In this document: piece by piece, positions 35,571-49,650 of the stretch
How the letters are laid out: each line of letters opens with the position of its first letter
How positions within the stretch are numbered: position 1 is the stretch's first letter
Source of the DNA: Heterobilharzia americana
Lineage: Eukaryota > Platyhelminthes > Trematoda > Strigeidida > Schistosomatidae
Assembly (NCBI GenBank): GCA_944470555.2
Contig: OX104130.1
Span: forward strand, 66,345,160 to 66,409,159
Direction of reading: 5' to 3'
Length of the DNA: 64,000 bases
Translations under genes and position numbers: made by a program
The notes under the pieces: model-generated
The model's input: only the letters and a program-made list of their open reading frames with translations
Databases searched by the model: none
What the model was told of the DNA's origin: nothing

Positions 35571-37001
35571 CTTGCGTAAAATGTGCATGAATACTTTTAA
35601 TGATGTTCGAGTCATCAAATATAACCTCATTTAGATTTTTTCCATTCAATCTGATGAGGTCAGTCTAGCGTTAATTACATCCATTCGATTTGTCCTTGAA
35701 CCGTAGGCAGTGTTGATGTTGAAAGTGTATGGTGAAATTTCGGTGTACACCACTGACAAGAATGAGTATATAGTCCAGAATCTTCAGGGAAAGTTGCAAC
35801 ACTAGACGATCCACCGATGAACGTTCTGAATAGAGAAACAAAATGACTTAAAGGAAATCAGAAGAGAACACAGTTAGCAAAATAGCACGGATGATCTTTT
35901 CTAGAAGGACATTCATTATAATGTTGCAATATTTTACCAATACTGAATTTCCTATTCTTATCATTTACTCTGCCCTTCTCTTAAGGGAGTGTAAGTGTTT
36001 TTTGTCGAATTGAGAAGGGGCCTAAGGTTCGCTATTTATTTTTATAGAACGCCTGGTGCTACAGTCTCAAAAGCTTCTGTCCCATACTAAATAACCCCAT
36101 TATGCGCTTCAATAGAATAACCACACTCAGCGTACTACTACAATTTCATACTTAGATTCTTCTGAATATTTGAAAAGCATTTCTTAATTTCGGCTTGGAT
36201 CAGCCAGTGAATTAGTTTGTTGATTGGTCTAGACAGAATATTTTTTGATTGACTCATCAGGTGAAGAGTAGACATCTTGTCAAGTATCCTATCCGTCTAA
36301 TCAAGATTTAGAGCTGTACGAAATAACGAAAAAACACAATGCTCTGATATATGAGCAATAATGTGAAGGCAACAGAGGTTAATAACCTGTACTGTGTACG
36401 TTTCTTAGATTCTTGTCTCACAGTATTAACGAGATGGGAGGTGTGGGGGAACTGAAAACACTACTGAGGCAATTCCACTTAAACATCAGCTAGCAAATAG
36501 ATGTTAGCGTGGAAGGCATAGATTATTGTGTAACCGATAAACATTATGCATTCACTACTAGAAATGGTTAGTCATGAGTTTCTGTAACCTATGTATCTAT
36601 CCGTTTAGCGTTGTGAAGAATACAACACAAAACACTGCTTCGAGCATACATCATGAAATCAGTAACGTGGGTATACTGGTCTCTTAGAATCGGTTTGTGC
36701 ATTTCGAATTGAATTACAGTTCCACCTAGAACATTTAAAATGCAGAGATTTAACACTGTGCTCTTCTAAATGAACTCCATCTTTCACTATTTCTATGGAG
36801 TACAGAAAATTACTTAGAAACTGTATAGTCTTCATTAGTAATGTGCATAATTGGATAATTTATCAATCACCTAATATTAAACCAACAACAAGGTTGTCTG
36901 TTTCAAACCATCAGGTCAAGATCATACATTATGATCTCTTTTCTGACTAGTGAAATCTACTGATCACCATGAGTGGCTTTTATGTGATCAATTTGCTCAG
37001 T
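35571..37001. other. intergenic DNA, nothing recognised
   Basis: AT-rich sequence with no supported frame or known repeat. Confidence 0.5.
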
Positions 37002-38834
<1,833 letters not shown>

Positions 38835-38850
38835 TAATAATAATAATAAT

Positions 38851-41800
38851 TTTCAAAAGGTGTGAAAATCTGTTATGAAGGTATAATGAAGAAGTATGAA
38901 ATTACTGACAAGCTTTATTCAGCCTGGTGGTTTTCTTTAAGCATCCATTCATCTTTTGATAACTACCGGCTGAAACATCTCGTAAAAATATATTTTCGGG
39001 AAGAAATTTGTTGATTCGCGAAAATCTTTATTGTTGAAGAACATAGAAACTTAAGTGAAAGGAATGAAAATTATTTTTAGGATAAAAGAATGCCACTAGT
39101 GCAGAGTCTTTTCATTTTCTTGTCTAAAAGCTGACAGCGAACAAATGTGAGATTGATGTCAGCGTGTTCTCACACTTCTTCGTTAATTCGAACACACCTA
39201 ATTTGACACAGTAGATATTTACTAATGACTGATAATAACGGTAGAAAAATCCGTCAACAGCAATGAGCATCACTTACTAGTCAGCTTGAATGCTCGTCTG
39301 TCTTCCCATTTCTACACCACTCATCGCATTATGCATGTTCCTGTTTTGGTGTAGATATTTTGTTTGCCGAAGAAAACGGCGTTACGATTTGTCAATCTTA
39401 GTGTATTTTGGTGTACACTAATGAATAGTTAGTCAGTTGAAAACTACTGAAACAAAATACACTTCAGCTAATTGTATCCATGAAAGATTTGTGCATTGTG
39501 GAGAGGATTAATTTATTGTAAATATATTTCGAATGAATGTTTACACACAATGATGTTATTTGGTTTTGGCAATATTTCGAGCAAAACTAAGTAACAGTTG
39601 TGTAAACATTCATCACAAATATATTTATGGCAAATACTTCGGCTACTTACAACGTTTTAGGTAGTTAAAAAGATAAACATTAATTAACATAGGTGCACGT
39701 GTGTCAGTCGGAAATCACCAGCTGAAATGTTTTGCATTATACGGAACAAGGTTGAATAACCATCACACCTACACAGAGGGTCAGTTAAACTTTTGTGAGT
39801 CAATAGGAGGATGTATGGACATCGTTATCACTGGTTATTGCTGAAGATGTGCATATACGACTGAGTTCTTGACCAAAATATTTGAAACACTGATTGGACA
39901 AAACTCATCTGTATCACGTAACGCATAACACTTAAGTCATTAGAACATTTTTTTTAAACTGGATAAACTCAGTGCAAACAATTCTAACAGAGGTTTGTGT
40001 CGAGTTGTTGTGTGACTGTATTTTCCGCATAAAGTAGTTATAATATGATGGTAATTTCTGTGAATCTATACTTTGGTGAAGTAGTATACAAACAAGAGAA
40101 TTGTAAGATACTTCTCTCTAAAAATAACCTTAACTATCATTTCATTGTTCTGTATTCAAACTTTATCCAGTTGGCATCGAAAAACAGATTTATAATTTGA
40201 TTATATTGCAACATAACTTTGGATCTCTTACGCCACAAAAAAGAAAACTCTAGAATACAAAATAAATCAGTCAGAGAAAGTGCAATTTGATTTACTTTCA
40301 AGGTTATGTGAGCTTTCGTCAATTAGGATGGATATGAATAAAGTAATAACAATTTGGAACATGAACATCTGAGATGTCGGTATTGCGGAGGTTAATTTAT
40401 GAAGATTATGTTTTCTTCCCTAGCATAAATAATCCCAACGGTACATAGGTGTTGTTTATGTTTGTGCATACGTATGCATACTTACTGATAAAGAATCGAC
40501 ATACGACAGTATAATTTCGTCTTGTTGAATAAAACAAGGTTTCTTAAATGTCTTTCTACAAAGGAGATATTCGAAAAACTTCAAGTTTTCTGTCGGCTAC
40601 GACATCTTCCCTGAAAATCAATATGCGAATATCTCTGACTGTTATAGAATACTCCTTGAAGTTGACCAGTAGACTAACTAAAATATTTTTATTCTACTGG
40701 TGGTTAAAAAACAAAGAGATTGACTTTTCAAAGGCGTAGATGATCATATACATATGACACTCTTACATCTCTTTCTAGTGATCATAATCCATAGCAATAC
40801 AATGAGAAAACATAAACTTTAGTGCAGGAAATTTGGCAAATTAAAGTTATTCGGACATCTCAGCTTCTTAATTTAGTAAAGAAGTAGAGTTAATATGGAA
40901 TGTATACAATTTTCTGAAACTTTCCTCAGTAATTTTATTCAAGACTTCACATTTTGTTGTCGCACCCAACACAGTCTACATATCCCAGTCTTATCAGATG
41001 AAATTCAAGTGTAGAATCACTCCACTCATCAAGAAAAGTAAACTACAGAAGTACATTTGTGACAAAGTGCAATAAAAGACATGAGAATAGGTATCCCTGA
41101 CTGCTTCATATCGTGATTTAACATTAACTTGGTTCATGTCTTGTCACTGTTTTGAAGAAGAATAGAAAATCCGCTAGTAGCTATTCCCAGTGATCGCCAG
41201 TGTAGTGGCTGACAGTTCGCCAAAGATCAATAGCCCTCATCATCATTGATGTTGACCATCATAGTTATAACGAACTGGCTAGGCAGAAGTGAAACGGTCG
41301 ATGACCCATGCCATTAAGCACATTGTTATGTTACGTTGCTTGCATGTGATCTTCTCGTCAGTAATCGAAAGCTCATCAGTTTTTGGTACAGTTTGTCAAA
41401 TATGGTATTTCTACCCGGTTACCCTATTGTTTTCTTTCTTGATCTCACACTCGGGGGTGTTCTATTAGTACTAAGAATTAGTGACTGACCTTTGCATCTA
41501 TCAAGTTTGAATAAGAACAATTCATAAACATGTGACGGTATGTCATACACCTGTTATTGTGTTGATTTTCATGATTTTAGACTGTGAAATGATAACCACG
41601 AGAAATAGTGATTTGTGAGTTGAGTTTCCACCGCATTCAAGATAACTATGGAAACATGTGTGAGGCAATATTCATAGGTAACTTCTTTTCAAGTTTACAC
41701 TTCAAGTGTGGTCTAATATGATAATGCTATATTCATCATTCAGATTTGGAAGGTAGCGCTGACAAGATGATTACAGAAGTTTCAATGGTGCTGGTATGTA

Positions 41801-42880
41801 CTGAACTAGACTGAAATCGAGGCCAGAATCTGTAATCATACAGCCAATAGTGTTGATCTTAGATTATTTTGTATTTTATCAGAAAATGAATGGTAATGAG
41901 GAGTTAGTTTAGTAGTTTTAGACTGGTTCCTGATGAAGATAAATTCACAGTAAGAATCTATGCCTGAATGCATAAACGTGTTAGCTACCCATTCAGAAAA
42001 ATTATGAGCTACATGCTACAAAGTAGTAGATATGGTCAGCCACTTTACCCTCTCTTGTTAGGTGAGGTATCAGTGTAATCCAGTCCTGAAACAACAGTTT
42101 ACACTTGAGATGCAAAAACTGCATCCGAAATATTCTCAACTTGTTACTCAGTGTATCCGAACGACACATTATCAGGATCTTCGAGAAACAAAAGTATATG
42201 GTCTACATACTCTAAGTCGACTAGAGAGTCTTCTGAGAAGAGATCGACCTATATAGAGTCACACGAGTTGAGGGATGCCTTGTAATTTTAAGTCATTCAC
42301 TTTTTCCTATTAGCATATCCTTTTGGTTGATATCTAAAATATACGCAATAGTGAAAAGAATAACAAACAGTTTAGTGAGCTTTTCTTGCCAACAAAGCTT
42401 TCAAAACGGACGATGAAGGTGAAGGGATCTTATGAACTTTATAGAAAGTGACCAACTTCACTAGATCCTAACTGCTTTCCATTTATTAAAACAAGATAAA
42501 ATTGTCTAGGGAAGGAAAACCTTTTCAGCTGTCTTCTTGTCATTATGAAGCTGTTCCTGCAGGTAACAGTAACTTCTCTAGAAAATTGTCACCGTAGAAC
42601 AGAAAGTGAAATCATACCGAAACAAGACTATCAGAATGAAATCAAAGAGTTTAAAAAGCGCAAATTGGTTACTAGTGAGTATTCAATATATGTAAGAGTA
42701 GAACTTGTGTTCTGTAATAGGATATAATTCGGTATTCGATTGCTTATTTGATTTAGCCAATACACAGTAAAGTTTACTGAATGGTGTTTCGAGTAGAATT
42801 TATTGCTCATATTCATATAAAAGTAATCGTACAACTTTCAAGCCTCCGTTATATAATCCATCAGTTCTTTATTCTCTTAT
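38851..42880. other. intergenic DNA, mostly unassigned
   Basis: AT-rich, between the AGTA array and a Penelope-like remnant. Two short open stretches (42062-42256 and 42545-42727, + strand) have protein-like composition but no recognisable domain, no clear splice context and no neighbours of known function, so they are not called as genes. Confidence 0.45.
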
Positions 42881-43262
42881 AGTAATAGCAGTGAGATTTT
42901 CTAGCCATTCCCGTTACCTGTGTTAGATGAGGACTTAGTGAACAAATAGTCTGTGATCAATCTCTCCCTTCACCTACCTATATTGGATTTTAGAAGTGTC
43001 ACCCCATGGTTAGTTCATGTAGAGTGATAGCCAAGTTTTTTTGTTTGTTGCCTACTATTCCAACTGACCCAGATCGACTGCCATGACCTATATACTTGAC
43101 CTCACAATCATTACATGATATTTGATACATTAGGTTATCTTTCCTAGTTGACTCTACTGGATCCTTTAACTTACAGTTTCTTTCTGAGCGAGTTTGTGGA
43201 TTTAAATACCACCCTGTTCCTAGCGTTGTTAAAATTTCTACGTAAAATTTCATATATACCAT
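42881..43262 (-). mobile_element. Penelope-like element C-terminal remnant (GIY-YIG-type)
   Basis: The - strand reads LKDPVESTRKDNLMYQISCN, then CEVKYIGHGSRSG, close to the YQIPCNDCEVKYIGQSSR motif seen at 62930. Penelope-like elements carry a C-terminal GIY-YIG endonuclease with a YxIxCxxCxxxYIGxTxR block. The remnant is truncated and ends 20 bp before LINE copy C. Confidence 0.65.
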
Positions 43263-43282
43263 CTTTATACAGCAACACTAAC

Positions 43283-46200
43283 CTCGCCTGGTTAACTAGT
43301 TCAATAGTTACTAGTCCGTCCTAAGCCCCAATAAAGAGGGAAGGTTGGGCATAGGACAACCCAGCAACCCTACACCGGAAAACAAATCTAATCGCCAAAC
43401 AAACTTCAAAGCACAAACAATATATAAAAAATAATAACAGAATTATTCCTCACTGGAATCAGAGAGGCAAAATGACGCCAGTTGATGAAAGCCTGATTTC
43501 GGGAAGCCAGTTGGCCGACGTGTCTTCTCTCTCTCTCTCCATGAAAGCGAAAGTAAACGTGGGGATATGCAATATCCGCACCATGTTTGAACCCAGCAAG
43601 GCAGACCAGATTGCAAACGAGATGAAGAGGTATCACATACAAGTGCTTAGAATTTGCGAAACAAGATGGAATGGGAGTGGACTCTACAAACTGTCAACTG
43701 GAGAATCAATAATCTACTCCGATATCGTCAACCAGACGACAACCACGAGCACACTGAGTTATCGAGTGGCTATCATGATGTCCACATTCCAAGAGCATCG
43801 AAGGCTCTCTCTCTCATGCAGTGGGAACCAATCTCCTCTTGCAGGATCATGACAGCGAGGTTCAACTCAAAAGGAAGGAAGGAAGGTCACAATCATACAA
43901 TACTACGCTACACTACGCACCTACAAATAATGCAGATGAAGAGAAGAAGGAGGAATTCTACAGACAACTTCAATCAACACTGGACAAGACCTCACTCTAC
44001 ATGGCGATATCAAAATTCTAATGGGTGGGGCGACATGAATGCCAAACTGGGAGGGGGGAGGACAACACAGGAAGAGAACTAACCATGGGTAGAGAAGAGC
44101 TCGGTGAGGTGATGAACGAGAATGGAGAATTGTTTGCAGAATTCTGTGCATTCAACGATTTGGTGATTGGAGATGGGGCACTATGTTTAAGCACAAGGAT
44201 ATCCACAAAGCGAGAGACATGGATTTCACCAGACACCAGATGGACACACCAAAAATCAAATCGACTTTATCTCAATCTCGAGAAAATGGAGACACAGTCC
44301 ACTTAACACAAGGTGAAGAAGAGGAGCAGATGTAGGTTCACACTACTCACACCACTATCTAGTGTAAGGAACCCACCTTCCAAATCAAGTTAATAGCCTT
44401 CAAGAAAACTGGTGATAGACTGCAGTTCAAATACAACACTCGGAACAGAAACTGCACTTAAGAACGAAACTACAAAGGAAATCTTCACGGCAGCCAGCCA
44501 TCAAGACAAAATGGGAGATATCGAGCAACATCCCTGAAGAAACCTGTGTGAAAGAACACTGGAAGTCATTGAAAGCTGTGTGGAAAGAAACCTGCACAAC
44601 AGTATTAGGAAGGAAGAAGGTGGAAGACAAGGAATGGATCTCGACGCATACATGGAAGCTGATAGAGCAGGGAGAGGAGGATGGTGATGGTGAAGCAGAA
44701 GACAAACCAGTACAAGGATGCCCAACGACAAGAGGAACTGAGTACAATGTATAAAACACAAGACTGGACAAAGAAGTGAAGAAGAAGAGTGCACGCAAAG
44801 ACAGGAGACACTTCTACGAAACACTGGCAAGTGAAGCAGAACAGGCTGCCGGCTGGTAGGAGAGAGAGACCTGACGACATTGTATCAAATAACCAGGTTG
44901 CTATCAGGGAAGAGATCAACGCAGACGAAACCAATAAAAGATGAAGAAGGAAATTTAATTACGAAAGAATAGAAACAAAGGAAACGATGGGCCGACCACT
45001 TCAAGGAGGTCTTGAATCGACCACCACCACCACCTACATTTCGTCCACAAATACCACCTGCAGCCAAGCCACAGAACTACAAGTGAACATAAATCCCCCA
45101 ACGAAAATGGAAGTCCTGAACGCCATAAAGCTACTGAAATGTGGGAAAGCAGCAGGACCAGATGGGATCCCGCCACAAGCACTGAAAACAGATGCAGAGA
45201 CAAGAGCGGACATGCTCACACCACACCACTATTGCAGAAGGTGTAGAAGGAAGGAAGAGAAGGTACCTGGCCATTGATTGGAGGAAGGGTTACCTTGTCA
45301 AACTGCCGAAGAAAGGAGACCTCAGTGCTTGCAAGAACTGGCGAGGAATCACTCTCCTGTCCACCCCAAGTAAAATATTAAGCCGCATCATCCTAGAGAG
45401 GCTTAAAGGTGCACTGGATTCAAAACTACGACCGGGACAGGCTGGCTGGCTTCAGGAAGTACAAATCATGTGTAGACCGAATTGCAACGCTTCGCATCAT
45501 CATAGAACAGAGCATAGAATGGCAATCAGCTCTCTGCCTCAACTACCGCAAACCTTTATCCGCCTCATTCAACAACTATATGAAGATGCCACATACCAGC
45601 CAAGTAATTCACAATGGGAAGCTCAGTGATGCTTTTGAAGTGAAGTGGAGACAGGAGTGAAACAAGGTTGCCTACTATCCCCCATGATATTCCTTATTGT
45701 GGTGGACTGGATCATGCAGCAAACAGTAGGCAGCGAGAAGAGGGGGATACGCTGGACGACGGAAAAGAACCTAGAAGACTTGGATTTCGCCGATGACTTG
45801 TGCCTAATGTCACATAAACTTGAAGATCTGCAGGCAAAAACTAACAAGTTGATAGAAGAGGCAGCTAAGACGGGACTTCAGGTGAATATAGAGAAGACAG
45901 AAGTGATGAAGATACCGCACCACCACCATCATCAACAACAACAAACTCCAATCACCATGACCGGGAGAAACTTAAAGGAAGTAACCTCCTTCACTTATCT
46001 AGGAAGCACTGTTTCAACTACAGGCAGCGGCACAGACGAGGACGTCAAAGTCAGAATCGGAAAAGCAAGACAGGTGTTCATTAGCCTGAAACCAGTGTGG
46101 AGATCTTCTGCACTCAGCATGTGGGACAAGATCCGGATTTTCAACACAAACGTCAAGTCAGTGCTCTTGTATGGTTCAGAGACTTGGCGCGTCACGAAAG

Positions 46201-46587
46201 GCATTTCCAATAAACTATAAACATTCATCAACAACTGCTTACGCTGGCTCGCTACTGAAGATCAGATGGCCAGAAATCATAAGCAACAAGGAGCTCTGGG
46301 AACGAACCAACCAAGAACCTATCACGCAACAAATATGCAGGAAGAAGTGGAGATGGATTGGCCATGCACTGAGAAGGCCGACTGAGGACATCACGCGTCA
46401 GGCCCTCGAGTGGAATCCCCATGGGAAGCGACGAGTTGGACGTCCTAGGGTGACATGGAGGAGATCGTGCGAGGAGGAAATGAGAGCTTCTGGGCTGTCG
46501 TGGGACCAGGTTCAAAAGATCTCAGAGAACAGAGGTCACTGGAGACGTGCTAGTGAAGCCCTATGTTCGACTAGGAACCCAAGGGAC

Positions 46588-46640
<53 letters not shown>

Positions 46641-46642
46641 TA
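43283..46642 (+). mobile_element. LINE family 1 (SR2-like), near-complete copy C, best coding preservation
   Basis: A 5' leader from about 43283; endonuclease start at 43541 (MKAKVNVGICNIRTMFEPSK, then ICETRWNGSGLY); RT segments KMEVLNAIKLLKCGKAAGPD and SACKNWRGITLLSTPSKILS; METGVKQGCLLSPMIFLIVV; the catalytic FADDLCLM; a C-terminal domain (QQICRKKWRWIGHALRRP; VGRPRVTWRRSCEEEM); and an (AAT)n tail at 46589-46642. Unlike A, B and D it has no extra codons in QGCLLSP or FADD. It is still dead: about 90 bp with the FEKAFD motif (RT motif A) are missing near 45535, and the endonuclease half is frameshifted. Confidence 0.9.
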
Positions 46643-47092
46643 GAGTTCCTTGAATTCACTTCTTTAAAGTAATTCGGATCAAATTTTTTGTACATTATTA
46701 TCAACTCAACGAACTCGTGTAACGGACTACGAACAACACCTATCGTATTAGAGCTAATGGCACCCAGTTGGTTGTTTGAATTTCAGTAAGCGAAAATAAC
46801 TAATCACAAACTAAACTAACTAATAGTTCCGAATGAATACTAAAAACAGATTAGACTTGAGTTTTGAGGTTAAGTAAAACGAATTACATAGCTGTTGGAA
46901 GGCCCTGAACACTTTTTTAATTGTCGTTTTCACGCCATTGTTTTACAGCACGACTACTGGTTCATTTTCTACCCCCATTTAGAATGTAATTCGCTGATTG
47001 GTTAATCCTTACTCTTACTATGTTATTGTGTCAATTTGTGCACAAGGTCATGTCTCATGTGTATACATGTTTTGGGTTAATTAGTCATTTTT

Positions 47093-47339
47093 TTCAAGTT
47101 GGTATTTCATCATGGACTGATTTCAGTTGGAGGAACATTGGACAACTGTTTCGTCCTAGTATGGGACTCTTCAGGAGTGCGCACCTACTACTCCACACCA
47201 TCAGGGATCGAACCCACGATCTTCAGGTTCCGTGGCCAGAACGTTACCACTGGGCCACTAAGCCGGAATCCAATCGTCCATATTTCCTTCCTCTATCAGT
47301 TCACGACATAGCGCGACCACCACCCAATGTCATCGTTGA
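47093..47339 (-). repeat. hammerhead SINE-like repeat (family B), left half of an inverted pair
   Basis: Full set on the - strand: A-box-like TGGCCCAGTGG, B box GGTTCGATCCC, hammerhead, and the tail ending near 47093. It abuts + units starting at 47340. Confidence 0.75.
47135..47183 (-). ncRNA. type I hammerhead ribozyme candidate, core intact
   Basis: On the - strand: GCACTC, CTGAAGA, GTCC-CATACTA-GGAC, GAAA, CAG/TTG stem III, the GTC triplet, then CAATGT. All invariant core residues are present and stem II has four pairs. Stem I has a C-C mismatch at its first pair and another further out. Predicted cleavage is between the complements of 47141 and 47140. Confidence 0.62.
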
Positions 47340-47790
47340 GTATTTGACCTCCTCCAACTGATGTCAGTTCATGATGAAATCCAAGTTGAGAAAAAACCTC
47401 GAAATCCCCACAAACCCCCAAATCCAATTAATTTACCGCTCATTGGTGATTAGCTTTGAGAGGTGATTCCTGAAGTTCCAGTCAGAAGTCGTGATTAGTA
47501 GGGCAAACCTGGTGGCCGTGAGGACAAATACTCAACGATGAGATTGGGTGGCGGTCGCACTGTCATGAACTGATGGATGTCGGATATATGGACCACTGGA
47601 TTCGGACACAGTGGCTCAATAGTGACGTGCTGGTCGCGGAACCTGAAGGCTGCGGGTTCGATCCCTGGCAGTGCGGGGTCGTGGGTGCGCATTTCTGAGG
47701 AGTCCCATGTTGGGACGAAACAGCTGTCCAATGTCCCTCCAACTGATATCAGTCGATGATGAATAGAAACTTGAAAAATCTTTAAATCCC
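47340..47790 (+). repeat. hammerhead SINE-like repeat (family B), tandem tail plus full unit, right half of an inverted pair
   Basis: A tail of one unit (CAACTGATGTCAGTTCATGA..., ending in CCCCACAAACCCCCAAATCC) runs directly into a full unit. That unit has an A-box-like AGTGGCTCAATAG, B box GGGTTCGATCCC, hammerhead and tail. The junction shows that units can be tandem. Confidence 0.75.
47685..47735 (+). ncRNA. type I hammerhead ribozyme candidate, best preserved
   Basis: CTGAGGA at 47695-47701; stem II GTCCC/GGGAC (47702-47706 with 47712-47716), five perfect pairs; GAAA at 47717-47720; stem III CAG/CTG; GTC triplet ending at 47728 (predicted cleavage 3' of it); then CAATGT pairing with GCATTT except for a T-C mismatch at the first pair. 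The core matches the consensus fully. Stem III is as short as in known schistosome hammerheads. Confidence 0.68.
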
Positions 47791-47943
47791 CAAATGGTTA
47801 TTATTCTCGAAGGAATAAACTCTCCCATCCAGCTTCAATCTTCTACTGTCTTCATCCTGGGTGGCTCTTGCGTACAAAGTTGGCTGTCAGTTAAGTGTGT
47901 GTATTATATCCGCTCGCAATATAAAACAATAGCATAATAATGC

Positions 47944-48506
47944 CACTCAACAATCCCACTCAGAATTTCGTGGACTCAATGGCGGCTTATATTAGAATAG
48001 TTGTACAACGATTGTGATACCACCTTGTAGTAGAAACGTTATTAAATGGAGTAGGCAGCTGAGCGAGAAGTTGAGTGTCAAATGCAAAGACACACAGCTC
48101 ATGGGAATTGAACAACACAACTGAAATATCTTAAAATAATAACCGATATTTTAAAGATCGTTTTCCAGCATAGATTAATCTCAATCTCTATGTGCATCGA
48201 TCAACCAAAAACTACCGCCTAGTTTAAACACACAACACAACCACCATTGGCTCTAGCTTCATTTTCGTTCTGAAAGACGAAAGAAACAAACAAACAAGAT
48301 ATGGAAGTCACTCAAGTCCACAAACAAAGGAGGAGGAAGGAGAAGAAAAAGAAGGGAAAATAATAACACATTGCCATTAACATAATACAAATAAAAAGGA
48401 TAAATTTTGTTTGGTAAGACAGAACACAATAGTTTAAAGTAACAAAATACGTCACCAATGGGGATTTTGACAACATATAATCAGTGCGTTGTGTACATAT
48501 ATGAAA
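47944..48506. other. 3' flank of YME1L, intergenic
   Basis: AT-rich, with an A/G-rich stretch on the + strand at about 48270-48365. No AATAAA was seen on the - strand close after the YME1L stop. No repeat was recognised. Confidence 0.4.
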
Positions 48507-48887
48507 TTATACATGAATTTCAGGCGGTGGTGGCGGCGATAATGTTGAAGAGCCAAGTTGAGGCAAAAGGCTTGTTGGCTTTGAGGATGGAGGTGAGTTT
48601 TTCGGAGGTTTTACTTTGCCCGCCAACACAGCTACAACTTCATCTTTAGTCAAAGTCTCGAAATGTAGTAATGCTTCTGCAAGTAATTTATGCTGTTTAG
48701 AATGACCTGAAAGAAGAGTGCGTACACGTGTCAGAGAGTCATTTAGTAATTGGTCAACTTCTTTATCAATCATATCACGTGTTGTTTGACTCAGTTGGCC
48801 ATCATGAACATCTGGAATAATTCTTGGTCCTAGTTTACTTGAGAAACCGAATCGTTTCACCATATTTTGAGCTAAAACAGTTGCTTT
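48507..48887 (-). CDS. YME1L: YME1L-type i-AAA protease, terminal exon
   Basis: The acceptor TTCAACAG is followed in phase 0 by KATVLAQNMVKRFGFSSKLG, then an acidic helical segment and AEALLHFETLTKDEVVAVL. These match the C-terminal helical domain of YME1L/FtsH (KxAxxMVxxFGMSxKLG; AEALLxYETL). A proline/serine-rich extension of about 35 residues ends PPPEIHV with a TAA at 48507. This tail is not typical of human YME1L and may be lineage-specific. The exon is followed on the left by intergenic DNA, so the gene converges on the TRPC gene. Confidence 0.93.
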   Translation of the reverse strand, partial: KATVLAQNMVKRFGFSSKLGPRIIPDVHDGQLSQTTRDMIDKEVDQLLNDSLTRVRTLLSGHSKQHKLLAEALLHFETLTKDEVVAVLAGKVKPPKNSPPSSKPTSLLPQLGSSTLSPPPPPEIHV

Positions 48888-49171
48888 CTGTTGAACATGA
48901 AACAAATGAATAATGAAAATTTTATCAGAGAGTACATGAAAAGGAAATATCATTAAAGGAAAGAAATAGAAAAACTGATAGGCTAAAATCAACTAACAAA
49001 CAGCTAAGTTATCATTTCACAATAGGTGTTAAGGTGATAAACACCAAGTATGCGATTAGTAAACGATTCGTTCAACTCATATTGTTCATTATATTGGTTT
49101 CTCTTCATTCATGAAATCGACAGTTGACAATTTTAAGTGATATAATTTAAGTTTACTTTAGTCTTACCTAG

Positions 49172-49650
49172 GTACCCTTCACCTGACCTCAACATTGCTC
49201 ACACACTCGTTCTACAAAACACAAGAAATCATACAAAGACACCTGTAATCAAAGCTCTACAATGACTTCATGTCTTCTACTTTTAACGGCTATACTATAT
49301 CTCACAGCCGTATAGGATGACAGAATAGATCGTAGCGCAGTATACTCATCTTTTGCTTACCAGTCGAATATCTCGCCTGTCGACACCATAGATGACGAGA
49401 GTTGTTCAAATATTGGAAGGACTTTCTGCATCCTATTGGTAATTAACCTGAATTACATTTGTTGATTGTTTTTTGCCAACTAATTTACTGTTTTCGTAGC
49501 CAAAATAAGACTACATTATGATGGTCATCGCATTACCGAATAACAAGAATTAACGATTAGGATTGCCATGATAGGTTGCTGTCACATGGATACACAATCA
49601 CTGGATGTGAACTTAATCTGTCAGATAGACAATAATAAATTCACTGGTAA
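49172..49650. repeat. left arm of a 479-bp inverted repeat
   Basis: The reverse complement of 51578-52056, with no indel. By eye about 450 bp from the outer end appear to match exactly, with a few mismatches only near the inner end (around 49620-49650). It lies in the last YME1L intron. Its complement carries part of a decayed LINE family 2 coding region. Confidence 0.85.

Larger units (their letters stand above)
46893..47938 (+). mobile_element. solo LTR (family R, copy 2) interrupted by hammerhead repeats
   Basis: Starts TGTTGGAAGGCCC at 46893 and ends ATAAAACA at 47938. It is flanked by ATAGC on both sides (46888-46892 and 47939-47943). Homology to the LTR at 32699-33131 covers 46893-47085 and about 47795-47938. 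The block between is an inverted pair of hammerhead repeats inserted later. The LTR without the insert is about 345 bp. Confidence 0.75.

Noticed and set aside
42062..42727. Two short + strand frames that look protein-like
   Set aside because: No recognisable domain, unclear splice context and no partner exons, so not enough to call a gene.
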